Shown: positions 50,837 to 57,800, counted from the stretch's first letter. The stretch is DNA of 64,000 nucleotides from Pseudomonas mediterranea CFBP 5447 (GCF_000774145.1 NZ_KN322983.1:372001-436000); one strand, 5' to 3'. Program-made: numbers and translations. The notes: generated from the sequence alone by a model not told the origin.

Positions 50837-51187
50837 TCAACCTTTCCTGATGGAAATAAATCTGTCCCCTTTTTGGTCCCCTTTTTGGGTCCCCTTTTTG
50901 CCGGTCCCCTTTTTGCCTGCGGCCAATGGCGCTCGATGCTCTCTTTTGCGTAGATGGACAGACGCTCGTAGCCGTTCACGCCACCGCAACCGGGCATGGT
51001 TCCCTTCCAGCTCGACCCAGGCGCGGATGTCGCAGCGGCGCGAGCAAACCCAGCCACCGTAGTGGCATTGGTGGACTTCACCTTTCGGCTCAGGGTGATA
51101 GGCGAGGCCGCCTTTCCACGATGGCGAGCCGCGCAGCTTCAGCCCGCAACATCGGCAAACAGCTTGTGTGTCGGTGCAGTTGTGCAT
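50837..51187 (-). CDS. Cys-rich small protein with repeat-encoded basic tail
   Basis: 116 aa from ATG 51187 with GGAGGTCGTA directly upstream. N-terminal half has zinc-finger-like cysteines (CRCCGLKL ... CHYGGWVCSRRC), then an Arg-rich helix (ARLRWRERLRASVHLRKREHR). The last about 25 residues (GKKGTGKKGTQKGDQKGDRF) are encoded by a tandem of GGTCCCCTTTTT-type repeats, so the original C-terminus was probably shorter. Function unknown; nucleic-acid binding is a guess. Confidence 0.6.
   Translation of the reverse strand: MHNCTDTQAVCRCCGLKLRGSPSWKGGLAYHPEPKGEVHQCHYGGWVCSRRCDIRAWVELEGNHARLRWRERLRASVHLRKREHRAPLAAGKKGTGKKGTQKGDQKGDRFISIRKG
50853..50912. repeat. AAATAAATCTGTCCCC motif (copy a1) with tandem GGTCCCCTTTTT
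   Basis: The motif AAATAAATCTGTCCCCTTTT is followed by three further imperfect copies of GTCCCCTTTTT. The motif recurs inverted at 54604 and diverged at 58874. Confidence 0.8.
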
Positions 51188-51354
51188 TACGACCTCCAGT
51201 GTTTGGTTGATCCAACAAAATTCGCAATGCACTCATCCGCTCCGCTGGTTGCCGTTGGGCGCGGAGGGCATTTGAGCTGCGTCGATAGGTATGAGGGGTT
51301 GACGCTCGTGTTTCTGCTGCTATGACGCCGTCATCTTTTTTGGATGATTTAGAT

Positions 51355-51696
51355 ATGCGATTTATTTCAAAAAGCGGTTATCTGCTGGCTTTTGTTGCGC
51401 TAAGTAGCGTTGGACAGGTTTCGTTTCCGACCAATGAAAGCGCATCTACTGCTGTGAATGTCGTTGCGATCGGCCGCATGTGTGCGGAGTTGAAGCCCGA
51501 GATGAACTACTCGGTGCAGAACTTGCTCAGCGTGCCCGATCGCGGGGTGAGCCCAGAGCTAAAGGAAGAAATCGCCAAGATCGATGCCGACCCGGCCCGT
51601 CAGGATGAAGTCATGACGACAAAAATGCACATCGCTGGGGACCCGTTAGCAATGAAGTACCTCTGCCCATTCTACTTACCGAAAGAGGCGAAATAA
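51355..51696 (+). CDS. Small exported protein of unknown function
   Basis: 113 aa from ATG 51355 (MRFISKSGYLLAFVALSSVGQVSF), chosen because this gives a clean signal peptide; an in-frame ATG at 51322 lies before it. The mature part has two cysteines (RMCAELKPEMN, YLCPFYLP) that could form a disulfide and a helical middle. No family recognised. Located inside the tRNA-Val element. Confidence 0.6.
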   Translation: MRFISKSGYLLAFVALSSVGQVSFPTNESASTAVNVVAIGRMCAELKPEMNYSVQNLLSVPDRGVSPELKEEIAKIDADPARQDEVMTTKMHIAGDPLAMKYLCPFYLPKEAK

Positions 51697-51994
51697 CGGC
51701 CTTGATCCTAAGGTGCACAGGTCGTTTTTTTCTCCGCATTGGGGAGTGATCTGCGCTTGTCATCGCAAGGACGCCCATTCAGTACCGGCTCAAGGCCTCA
51801 GCGTGCTGACAACACGCCCGGTATGGAGTCGCCTTTCCAGATCGCACTCCGATGCGGCCTGGTGCTGGGGAGGACCAGGTGCTAGGGCAGTTAACGACAG
51901 GCTGTCGTGGTGCTGGTTGTTCAGAATGGTTCAAGGACCGTATGATCTGAACGGTGTCTTGGTTTCACGCTGAGACTCACCTCCTTTGAAGGAC
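51697..51994. other. Intergenic stretch within the element
   Basis: About 300 bases without a convincing gene. A frame at 51713-51973 is open but has no ribosome site and an unnatural Trp/Ser/Arg-rich composition. Confidence 0.4.
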
Positions 51995-52000
51995 ATGAGC

Positions 52001-52162
52001 ATGGGACAGTATTTCGGTAATTCAGGCCTATTCAAGGCTGCTTCGTATTTCAGCAACGAGCTTCTGGTCAGCTGCATCACCAGCTGGGAGCTGAAAAATA
52101 TTGCTCTAAATACGAAGGAGTTTTTGATATGTCCAAAGAACTACTCGGAGTTTCTGCTCTAG
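52001..52162 (+). CDS. Candidate 53-residue peptide ahead of the membrane-protein gene
   Basis: Begins MGQYFGNSGLFKAASYF at ATG 52001, 7 bases after AAGGA (an in-frame ATG lies at 51995). Product is short with Cys at two sites and an amphipathic middle (SNELLVSCITSWELKN). Its 3' end overlaps the start of the membrane-protein gene by 34 bases in another frame. Could be a leader peptide that couples translation, or a small secreted or toxic peptide with the membrane protein as partner. Not proven to be expressed. Confidence 0.4.
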   Translation: MGQYFGNSGLFKAASYFSNELLVSCITSWELKNIALNTKEFLICPKNYSEFLL

Positions 52163-52485
52163 GCTTGATGGTGGTCGGTGAGTTCTGTGCAATCTACAGT
52201 GAGGTGGTAGTCGCCAAACTTGCGCAGACAGGAAGTGCCTCGTGGGGAGCAGTCAGTTTCCCTTTGGCACTGATGTGTTTTGCAGGGATTTGTCTACTGG
52301 CGGCATATTGGCTTGGATACGTTGCAGTCGGTGATATCTGGATCGTCACTGTGGTATCAGTCACCTCCTTGTTGCTTCTTGAGCCCGTAGTTGTGTGGTC
52401 TCTGTTCCATGAGACACCAGGGCGGGGAGCACTTATTGGCTTCGTTCTGGGGGCCTTGGGTATGCTGTCCACTGCATTGCTTTAA
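52129..52485 (+). CDS. Four-helix small membrane protein, SMR/DMT-like
   Basis: 118 aa, GAAGGAG ribosome site. Four hydrophobic helices (about 5-30, 40-65, 68-92, 98-118), length and topology like small multidrug resistance proteins; helix 4 GALIGFVLGALGMLSTALL resembles the EmrE/EamA end. A Glu in helix 1 (VVGEFCAIYSEVVV) could match the SMR catalytic Glu. Less GC-rich than the core genes. Overlaps the candidate upstream peptide. Transport role is an inference. Confidence 0.65.
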   Translation: MSKELLGVSALGLMVVGEFCAIYSEVVVAKLAQTGSASWGAVSFPLALMCFAGICLLAAYWLGYVAVGDIWIVTVVSVTSLLLLEPVVVWSLFHETPGRGALIGFVLGALGMLSTALL

Positions 52486-52496
52486 CTCACCTTTTT

Positions 52497-52520
52497 GGCC
52501 CAGCATCTAGTTGCTGGGCC
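52497..52520. repeat. Inverted repeat after the membrane-protein gene
   Basis: GGCCCAGCA-TCTAGT-TGCTGGGCC, 9-base perfect arms. There is no T-run on either side in the needed position, so not a canonical terminator. Confidence 0.5.
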
Positions 52521-52752
52521 AATTCGTTACGACCCACATTGATTTTCCCGTCTGGCCCTGTCGCCAAGGCCAGCCAGTGAAATCTGTTGTCTCCACCACG
52601 CGCATCGCCGGAGTCCTCTCGCTGCCCGCTGCCGCATCTGGCGTCACATCGGGTGGCTTGCGTGGTTTCGCGTACTCACATGTGGGAGTACGGCCAGTTC
52701 CAGAGCTGGCATGGACTGGTGCTACTATCTGTGCTCCAGGGGAGGGTGTTCG

Positions 52753-53121
52753 ATGGATTTCGATTTGCTTTCGCATGAATTGAGAAAGGCTTTTGCTCAG
52801 CTAGACGTCACCGAAAAACAGGAGGCCGCCAAGGCGGAAAAGCTTCAGCGTAAAGCCAATCGTGCAGCCCGTCGCAAGGCTGCCAGGAGGAAGCCGGTAA
52901 CCGTTAAGGCAACTCAGCAGCCCTTAGCAACAGCAGCCTGTAAAGATTGCGGCAAGCTGACAACTCCTGACCCTGAGCTTTATTTTTTGCCGGTTCAGTG
53001 TCAGCACTGTCGACAACTCTCGGAAGCCATTGACCTGGGCATTCGCAGTAAGTCGTCTACTGAGTTTGCATCGGTAAGAGTTATTCCTGGCGGCGCACCA
53101 GGACTCGGCAAGCGTAAGTAG
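52753..53121 (+). CDS. Small zinc-ribbon protein
   Basis: 122 aa from ATG 52753 after GGAGGG. N-terminal helix (MDFDLLSHELRKAFAQLDV), a strongly basic Lys/Arg/Ala stretch (about 25-52) and a C4 zinc ribbon with CKDCGKL and CQHCRQL spaced by about 18 residues. Nucleic-acid binding is likely. It ends next to the truncated integrase, at the point where integrase similarity stops. Confidence 0.65.
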   Translation: MDFDLLSHELRKAFAQLDVTEKQEAAKAEKLQRKANRAARRKAARRKPVTVKATQQPLATAACKDCGKLTTPDPELYFLPVQCQHCRQLSEAIDLGIRSKSSTEFASVRVIPGGAPGLGKRK

Positions 53122-53125
53122 TGCT

Positions 53126-53658
53126 CTCCCACTTCCCAATGCACCTCTTGTTGGAGAAAGCTTCGCGAGTAATCGCTTAAGCTCGCTTGCACGTACCACC
53201 TTGTCAGAGGATCGATCAGGCTTTGGGAGTGCGATATCACTCACGGGGTTGTGAATGTTGATCAGCAAGCCGTGTTTAGCAAATCGATAGAAGCGTGACA
53301 TGAATGCGAGCTGCGTTCTGCACGTGGACGGCTTGACCTTCTTCAATCGCATGATCTTGAAGTCATTGATCATCTGCGGCGTGATTTCATGAATAGGCTA
53401 TGTGAAATGCTTGCCTCTAGGCTCAACGATCTTTAGGGAGTGGTTGTAGCTTCCTTTACCCTTGAGCATGGTTTCGCAGTAAACCATCCCGAGCGTATAG
53501 AAGGTGTGGTGCTTGCGGTCCAACGTCACGGCTTCGATTTGTTTCGCCCATGACTCTGCTTCAGCCTTGGTGCTGAAGGTTTTCGACTGGGGAGATTTGC
53601 CTTTAACCCGTACCTGAGCATTCCAGTTGCCGGACGGAAGTGAGCGGAATTTTGCCAT
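53126..53658 (-). pseudogene. Tyrosine integrase pseudogene (N-terminal and core-binding part)
   Basis: From ATG 53658 (MAKFRSLPSGNWNAQVRVKGK) the frame shows an integrase N-terminal arm-binding domain up to about 53410. It then stops, and similarity resumes in another frame (PIHEITPQMINDFK, then STCRTQLAFMSRFYRFAKHG and LPKPDRSSDKVVRASELKRLLAKLSP), a frameshift near 53400. The catalytic C-terminal domain with the R-H-R-Y residues is missing beyond about 53126. This was probably the recombinase of the tRNA-Val element, now inactive. Confidence 0.8.
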
Positions 53659-53733
53659 TGTTGACGCCTCATAGATGTGAATGGGCGTTCTGTGAAGTCC
53701 AAGAGCAGCAGGGGTAGGAGCCTGCTCCAGCAG

Positions 53734-53807
53734 ACCTTGACATGGTGGGGGTCGTTGGTTCGAGTCCAATCGCGCTTACCAAACAAAATCCGCTCTGCTG
53801 GGCGGTC
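53734..53807 (+). repeat. attR
   Basis: Right copy of the 74-base direct repeat, carrying only the 3' half of tRNA-Val. Confidence 0.85.
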
Positions 53808-53810
53808 AAG

Positions 53811-53840
53811 AGGGGTTACCGGAAACGGTAACCCCTTTTT
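53811..53840 (+). terminator. Terminator copy after attR
   Basis: GGGGTTACC-GGAAAC-GGTAACCCC followed by TTTTT. It occupies the same relative place as the terminator after the intact tRNA, so it is probably the original tRNA-Val terminator or its copy. Confidence 0.85.
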
Positions 53841-53878
53841 GCTTTCTACGATTTGCAAAACTTTTGCAAACGCCCACC

Positions 53879-54080
53879 TCAGAAAGCCAATTCGGCGCTC
53901 ACCCCAACATAGTCGATCGCCTTCTCGCCATGTCCCTCTTGGTAGTGCTTCGTCATCTTCTCGTCCGCGTTGCCCAGCAGTGCCTGAATGTATTCCTGCG
54001 GGAAGTTCTGCTGCTCGTACAGTCATGCTCCTAAAGCGCGGGTCTCGTGAAAAGTGGGGGCGCTCACCGGCCGACACGTT
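53879..54080 (-). pseudogene. Second integrase remnant (C-terminal catalytic end)
   Basis: On the minus strand: APTFHETRALGA, then TGA, then LYEQQNFPQEYIQALLGNADEKMTKHYQEGH and a C-terminus ending SAELAF. This is the HxxR box and the nucleophilic Tyr of a P2-like phage integrase. The in-frame TGA sits where related proteins usually have Trp. Upstream domains are absent. It is a different integrase lineage from the one at 53126, so a second element once used this site. Confidence 0.8.
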
Positions 54081-54147
54081 GTTGTAGGGCATTGCTCTGG
54101 TCTTTCAGCTTGATCAGCTGCTGGCGGAGTTGGCCGGCGTCTTCCAT
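54064..54147 (-). CDS. 27-residue ORF, phage-remnant region
   Basis: MEDAGQLRQQLIKLKDQSNALQQRVG, a short coiled-coil peptide whose ATG directly abuts the TAG of the preceding broken gene. Possibly a real small phage gene; poorly supported. Confidence 0.3.
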   Translation of the reverse strand: MEDAGQLRQQLIKLKDQSNALQQRVGR

Positions 54148-54566
54148 CTATTCCTCGGTCATAATTTCGAAGTGTTCGGCCGACTCCCACGGGGATGGGA
54201 TGATGTTAGTAACCCAGTCGTGCCAATGCTCGATACTTTCGCCACGCGTGATGCGTTCCTGCTTAAGGCGTTCGCCTAGGTCGCGCAGCTCCCGCACGCG
54301 CCTCTCGGCATCCTCTTTGCTGAGGCAGGGATACTCTTCGCCCGGGCCAACGCTGTGGATCGCCCCAAGCTCAACCTTCGGCTCCGCGAGTGCCTGTCGA
54401 AAACGCAGACTTCCTGGTCGAGTGAGGGCCCGCCCTTGGCAATATCTGGATAGCTCTCTAACAAAGCTAGCGCTCGCTCGACCATACCGCGTTCGATGGT
54501 TACCACTTCAGCGGCAGACGGAGGTGGGGCCGTCAGGGCTTCGATGATCCGTTCTATTTCAGACAT
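54148..54566 (-). pseudogene. Frameshifted phage-associated gene
   Basis: Starts MSEIERIIEALTAPPPSAAEVVTIERGMVE at 54566, with good protein character until about 54400. It then continues in another frame as PGEEYPCLSKEDAERRVRELRDLGERLKQERITRGESIEHWHDWV to a TAG at 54148. One frameshift is needed. Helical; placed just upstream of an integrase on the same strand, a usual position for small phage genes. Function unknown. Confidence 0.65.
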
Positions 54567-54603
54567 GCGAATTCCTCGCCCGACGTAAACCGACAGGTAT
54601 GAG

Positions 54604-54624
54604 TAAAGGGGACAGATTTATTTT
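54604..54624. repeat. AAATAAATCTGTCCCC motif, copy a2 (inverted)
   Basis: AAAGGGGACAGATTTATTTT on the plus strand, the reverse complement of the motif at 50853, in the 199-base gap between the phage remnant and the HsdR-N gene. Confidence 0.8.
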
Positions 54625-54765
54625 GTTTTCGCTGCATTAGAAGCGTCTATAAAAGATCAAAGTTCATAGAAAGGCAGTAATGACAGATGCTTGCTGCTTG
54701 CAGGAATAAATCAGTAACCTTTCGGTTTTGTTCGGCTCCATCCGTTTCCGGGCTGGAGCCGTCGT

Positions 54766-55851
54766 TCAAGCTTGCCCTTGATAAAAGGTGATAGTCTCTT
54801 TTAATGAATCTGAAAATCCATAAATATCATCGAGTGAGCTTATAGGGTGTCGAGTTTCATTTTTATCTTTGTCAAAGACACCTAGATATTTTTGAGATCT
54901 GTTGAAGTGAAGTCTTGCAATTGGTTTTCGGTTGTTATCATCCAATAAGATGCCGAAATAGCTTTGGGTGTCTCGATGTGCAATACGCTTTGCGTCGATT
55001 ACCGTGCGGACTATGGCTTTTATTATATGGAAGCCCTCTAATTCCTCCACTGTCGTAAGAACTCTATCTTCAAGTGCGTCATTTGTTTCTGGTTGAGTTT
55101 CGGATACAACCAGTTCAGCTGGGGTAGGTAGCGGTACACCGCTGATTGCAGATTTCAAGCGATCGTTAATTTGATCATTCAGAAACTGAGCAGCGGCTTT
55201 TTTGGTTAGGAGCGCAAACTGTTCTCTCACCTTTTGAGTGATCGCGCCTTCGTAGATTCGAGAGGCAAAGAAACGCACAAAGTCATCGTCGGGCTGGGTA
55301 AGTTGGGAGGCCATTTCCCTTTTTATCTGGCCTACGTATTTTAATTCGCCTGCTGCATTGATTATTGATTCAACGTCGAATGCTGACTTAGTGAGCTTTT
55401 GTAATTCTGGAACTACGTGTTCATCAATATCTAGAAGGTCTATTTCTAAAAATGGTTTTTCATCCATTTTATTAGGGGCGTCTAAATCTGTGAAGAATCT
55501 ATAATATCTTCCATTAGTTAAGATTGAGATTCTGGCGGTTGTTACATGGAAGTATCTAAATAATTGGCTGGCGTGGTTTATGTGTAAAGATTCGCCAATT
55601 TTTTTGGTTTCAATAAGTATTTGTATCTGGCCGTTCTTTAAAATGGCGTAATCTATTTTTTCTCCCTTTTTTGTACCAATATCACAAATATATTCAGGAA
55701 CGACTTCGGATGGGTCGAAAACATCGTAACCAAGTACTGTATGAATGAAGGGCATTACAAACGCGGTTTTAGTTGCTTCCTCGGTTTGGATCGTTGACGC
55801 TAACTGGCTCACCTTCGCCGACATTGCATTCAAGCGCTCTAAAAATTCCAT
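54766..55851 (-). CDS. Orphan nuclease-like protein with HsdR N-terminal domain
   Basis: 361 aa, clearly more AT-rich than the core genes, suggesting transfer. N-terminal HSDR_N_2-type domain with TEEATKTAFVMPFI, then the PD-(D/E)xK core: Asp67 (EKIDYAIL) and Glu81-x-Lys83 (LIETKK), spaced as in active endonucleases. The middle is helical, and the C-terminal part (about 265-361) has a beta-rich FHIIKAIVRTVIDAKRIAHRDTQSYFGILLDD segment. No hsdM or hsdS gene is near, so it is not a standard type I system. It may be a stand-alone defence nuclease next to phage remnants. Not tested. Confidence 0.8.
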   Translation of the reverse strand: MEFLERLNAMSAKVSQLASTIQTEEATKTAFVMPFIHTVLGYDVFDPSEVVPEYICDIGTKKGEKIDYAILKNGQIQILIETKKIGESLHINHASQLFRYFHVTTARISILTNGRYYRFFTDLDAPNKMDEKPFLEIDLLDIDEHVVPELQKLTKSAFDVESIINAAGELKYVGQIKREMASQLTQPDDDFVRFFASRIYEGAITQKVREQFALLTKKAAAQFLNDQINDRLKSAISGVPLPTPAELVVSETQPETNDALEDRVLTTVEELEGFHIIKAIVRTVIDAKRIAHRDTQSYFGILLDDNNRKPIARLHFNRSQKYLGVFDKDKNETRHPISSLDDIYGFSDSLKETITFYQGQA

Positions 55852-56158
55852 TTTCCTAGCTCCGCTGCACGTTCGCCCGATCGGGCTTATGGAGGCCTAA
55901 CGCTACTACTTGTTAGGTCTATCGAATACTGGATTTTCGTCCATGCTGGATGCCCGGACAGCGACGCTCAAGTGCGCGGCGTCGCATATCGCTTTAAGGT
56001 CTTGAAAATCTTGTAAAAAGGAACGGCATGCTTATTAGGTGGACTGATTGCCAGTAAGCCCAAGCTCTTTCGTACTGTCGCTGGAGCCCGCCCGCGTCTA
56101 ATACGAACCACGCAGATCCTTATCGCAAAATCCTACACAAACCTCGGAAACCCTCACC
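55852..56158. other. Intergenic stretch without a gene
   Basis: About 300 bases between the HsdR-N gene and the promoter at 56159. No convincing ORF or structured repeat seen. Confidence 0.5.
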
Positions 56159-56270
56159 TTGCCGTCCCAGCAGAACGAATCCTATAGTCCTTCCGTCGCC
56201 CGGTGGCGACTCGGGTTTGGCGACTCGATGGAATGAAGTAGACCTTTTCCGTTGAATTGAGGTACTACCC
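56159..56270 (+). promoter_or_regulatory. Promoter and hairpin leader of the 90-aa gene
   Basis: TTGCCG, 18-base spacer, TATAGT (56183-56188). The leader that follows begins with hairpin GTCGCC-CGGT-GGCGAC (56195-56210) and repeats GGCGAC at 56219. I have the impression that similar leaders precede other small Pseudomonas proteins, but could not check. Confidence 0.5.
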
Positions 56271-56543
56271 ATGAATCGATACATGCCCATCACTGGCATC
56301 GACCTTATCCCTGCAACGCTGCTCATCGACACCGAAGCCCCCCTCGACGTCCTTTTCGAAACCGCCGATTACCGCATTCGCACCGTTACCCAGGTTCTGG
56401 AAAATATTGCGTTTCGCTCGGATATCAGTTCGGACGCCTTAGTGCTCGCCGACTTTTGCAAACTCCTCACGACGTCGCTACGCGACGGGTGTGACGTGAT
56501 GGATGTGATCGGTAGGCGGTTGAGGGCGCAGGCGACTGGTTAG
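56271..56543 (+). CDS. Small conserved hypothetical protein
   Basis: 90 aa, TTGAGGTAC ribosome site. Acidic N-terminal half (DTEAPLDVLFETADYRIRTVTQVLENIAFRSD) and a helical end (DALVLADFCKLLTTSLRDGCDVMDVIGRRL). The style (two or three helices, ~90 residues, strong promoter and leader) matches a group of abundant small Pseudomonas proteins of unknown function. No signal peptide. Confidence 0.6.
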   Translation: MNRYMPITGIDLIPATLLIDTEAPLDVLFETADYRIRTVTQVLENIAFRSDISSDALVLADFCKLLTTSLRDGCDVMDVIGRRLRAQATG

Positions 56544-56644
56544 AAGAATGGGCGACTTGAGTCGCCCATTTCATGAGGTTTGGGTCGGTTGAATGACGGT
56601 CCTACCTGATGGTCGTAATCCACCGATTTTTTGCAGTGAACGGA

Positions 56645-56705
56645 GGACAGACCACGATAATGAGACGGGTCGATTACAAGTGAACTCAAATCGTGGTCTG
56701 TCCCC
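56645..56705. repeat. 58-61-bp palindromic repeat, copy 2
   Basis: Arms GGACAGACCACGATAATGAG and CTCAAATCGTGGTCTGTCCC, nearly perfect inverted complements around an asymmetric 20-base centre. It cuts off the toxin remnant next to it. Confidence 0.85.
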
Positions 56706-56806
56706 AGTTTCCTCCTGGAGCTTTCACTAGAACTGGCGGCGGATGGCGCCGTCTAGTTTTCGCAGTTCTTCAGCGCCTTCGGATCCACTCGACTCCGTAT
56801 TCAACG
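56706..56806 (-). pseudogene. RelE/StbE-type toxin remnant
   Basis: On the minus strand, after the antitoxin stop, EYGVEW / DPKALK / ELRKLDGAIRRQF can be read if two single-base losses are allowed, followed by TAG TGA. That is the start of a RelE-type toxin (typically about 90 aa); the rest is missing and the palindrome copy 2 begins where it ends. The toxin cannot be made. Confidence 0.65.
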
Positions 56807-57088
56807 GCCGTGGGCGATATCTGCTTCGGCCTCGCCAATGAGATCATCGAGAGATACTCGAACAGGCGTTTCGTTGGCGTCGAGCCGTGCCTTGACCAGT
56901 TGGACGACTTCCAGTTCGTCCAGGCGCTCGACCATCGCTTCGTAGACGTTCGCCGGGACCATATAACCCATAACTCGGTTGTGGTTCAGTACGGCCACGG
57001 GCAAGCCGTTGGCACCGTTTAAGACGGAGGAGGGGTTTTTCTTGAGCTCGGATATGCTAACGGCCCCATCGGCCAGAATGTTTTGCAT
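56801..57088 (-). CDS. Phd/YefM-type antitoxin, orphan
   Basis: 95 aa from ATG 57088. SISELKKNPSSVLNGANGLPVAVLNHNRVMGYMVPANVYEAM is the Phd/StbD DNA-binding fold; the C-terminal helix region (EMVERLDELEVVQLVKARLDANETPVRVSLDDLIGEAEADIAHG) normally wraps the toxin. Its toxin gene is a decayed stub directly downstream. Ribosome site AGGAGTCTGATCC lies inside the end of the 68-aa gene upstream. It may still repress its promoter or neutralise toxins elsewhere. Confidence 0.85.
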   Translation of the reverse strand: MQNILADGAVSISELKKNPSSVLNGANGLPVAVLNHNRVMGYMVPANVYEAMVERLDELEVVQLVKARLDANETPVRVSLDDLIGEAEADIAHGR

Positions 57089-57091
57089 GGA

Positions 57092-57298
57092 TCAGACTCC
57101 TATAGCGATATTTTTGTATATCCCTTGAAAGATAAAATCGACTGAAATGAACGCACGTTCGTCAATGTCGACGTAGTACAGCGGCTCACCCAAGTAGTTT
57201 CGAACTTTTCCGTCCTGGTGAATCCGACCCAAGGGGGCCCCATCGCTGCCATGGCCTTTGAAGACCAGATAGCGGCCGTTCGTGTAGTTGTACGGCAT
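57092..57298 (-). CDS. 68-aa hypothetical protein ahead of the antitoxin
   Basis: MPYNYTNGRYLVFKGHGSDGAPLGRIHQDGKVRNYLGEPLYYVDIDE..., strong AAGGAACG ribosome site. Tyr/Gly-rich beta-like protein of unknown family. Its stop lies 3 bases before the antitoxin ATG, and its end contains the antitoxin ribosome site, so the two are translationally coupled. Not a known part of StbD/StbE modules. Confidence 0.5.
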   Translation of the reverse strand: MPYNYTNGRYLVFKGHGSDGAPLGRIHQDGKVRNYLGEPLYYVDIDERAFISVDFIFQGIYKNIAIGV

Positions 57299-57519
57299 TA
57301 ACGTTCCTTATTCCGGCCTGACATTGGAACCCCTGGTTTTGCCCATTCGCCGCACCCATCCATGACCCTTGCCCGCAACGCTATCAGGTCAGGACTGGCC
57401 ATGCTCGGTTTCTTCTGGCGGCCGCTGGCACGCTCGAGATAAAGGCGTTTGAAGATGATGGGGCTAAACCCTGTAAGGCTCCCGAGGATCAGTCGTGTTG
57501 GCGCGACTGGCTAGCCAAT

Positions 57520-57552
57520 AACCTGTACATCATTTATATTTTTGTACAGGTT
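57520..57552. promoter_or_regulatory. Perfect 10-base inverted repeat, lux-box-like half-sites
   Basis: AACCTGTACA-N13-TGTACAGGTT, 21 bases upstream of the GTG of the next gene. The half-sites ACCTGTAC/GTACAGGT resemble lux boxes (ACCTGTA-N6-TACAGGT), but the spacing is about one helical turn (11 bases) larger. Likely operator of an unknown regulator. Confidence 0.6.
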
Positions 57553-57572
57553 TTGTAATAGGATGTAGGAAA

Positions 57573-57800
57573 GTGACCCCCCTCGAAAAGCTGATTTCAT
57601 GGCATGAAAGTTGGGCTCTGCGCAGCCAGGTCGTGAAATGCAAAAGCTGTGGCGCCGAGCAGTCCGAGAACGATAAAGAGCAGGCGTTCATTCATGAGTC
57701 GACCTGTCTGAATGCGAGATTCGCCACCCAACCCTGGCAGGCGTTGGACGAGGTGAGAGAAGCTTATTGGGTTCCGCCGGCAACCTCGTCAATGGATTAG
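57573..57800 (+). CDS. Small protein with a zinc-ribbon-like Cys pair
   Basis: 75 aa, GTG start after GTAGGAAA. CKSCGAEQ (residues 23-30) and a C-terminal Cys (STCLNA) with a His (FIHES) suggest a C2HC metal site. Acidic and Trp-containing. Family not recognised. The palindrome directly upstream implies it is regulated. Confidence 0.5.
   Translation: MTPLEKLISWHESWALRSQVVKCKSCGAEQSENDKEQAFIHESTCLNARFATQPWQALDEVREAYWVPPATSSMD

Larger units (their letters stand above)
50438..53807. mobile_element. Small integrated element in tRNA-Val (attL 50438-50511, attR 53734-53807)
   Basis: A 74-base direct repeat with a single mismatch, starting ACCTTGACATGG in the anticodon arm and running past the tRNA 3' end to GGGCGGT, bounds a segment of 3296 bases. 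The right copy lacks the 5' half of the tRNA. A decayed tyrosine integrase gene lies next to attR. Cargo: a Cys-rich small protein, an exported protein, a peptide/membrane-protein pair and a zinc-ribbon protein. It is not expected to be self-mobile. Confidence 0.85.

Noticed and set aside
50867..50912. Possible CRISPR-like direct repeats
   Set aside because: Units of 11-12 bases without unique spacers; a simple tandem of GTCCCCTTTTT.
51713..51973. 86-residue open frame in the tRNA-Val element
   Set aside because: No ribosome site, odd composition (Trp, Ser, Arg, Cys rich), and starts immediately after another gene without spacing typical of the region.
52497..52520. Terminator after the membrane-protein gene
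   Set aside because: Stem is good, but no T-run follows in the plus direction, and the T-run present lies upstream of the stem.
52507..52776. Minus-strand 89-residue frame opposite the zinc-ribbon gene start
   Set aside because: Overlaps the ribosome site and start of the better-supported plus-strand gene; Pro/Thr-rich, no family resemblance.
54766..55851. Complete type I restriction-modification system
   Set aside because: Only an HsdR-N-like protein is present; no helicase part, hsdM or hsdS in the window.
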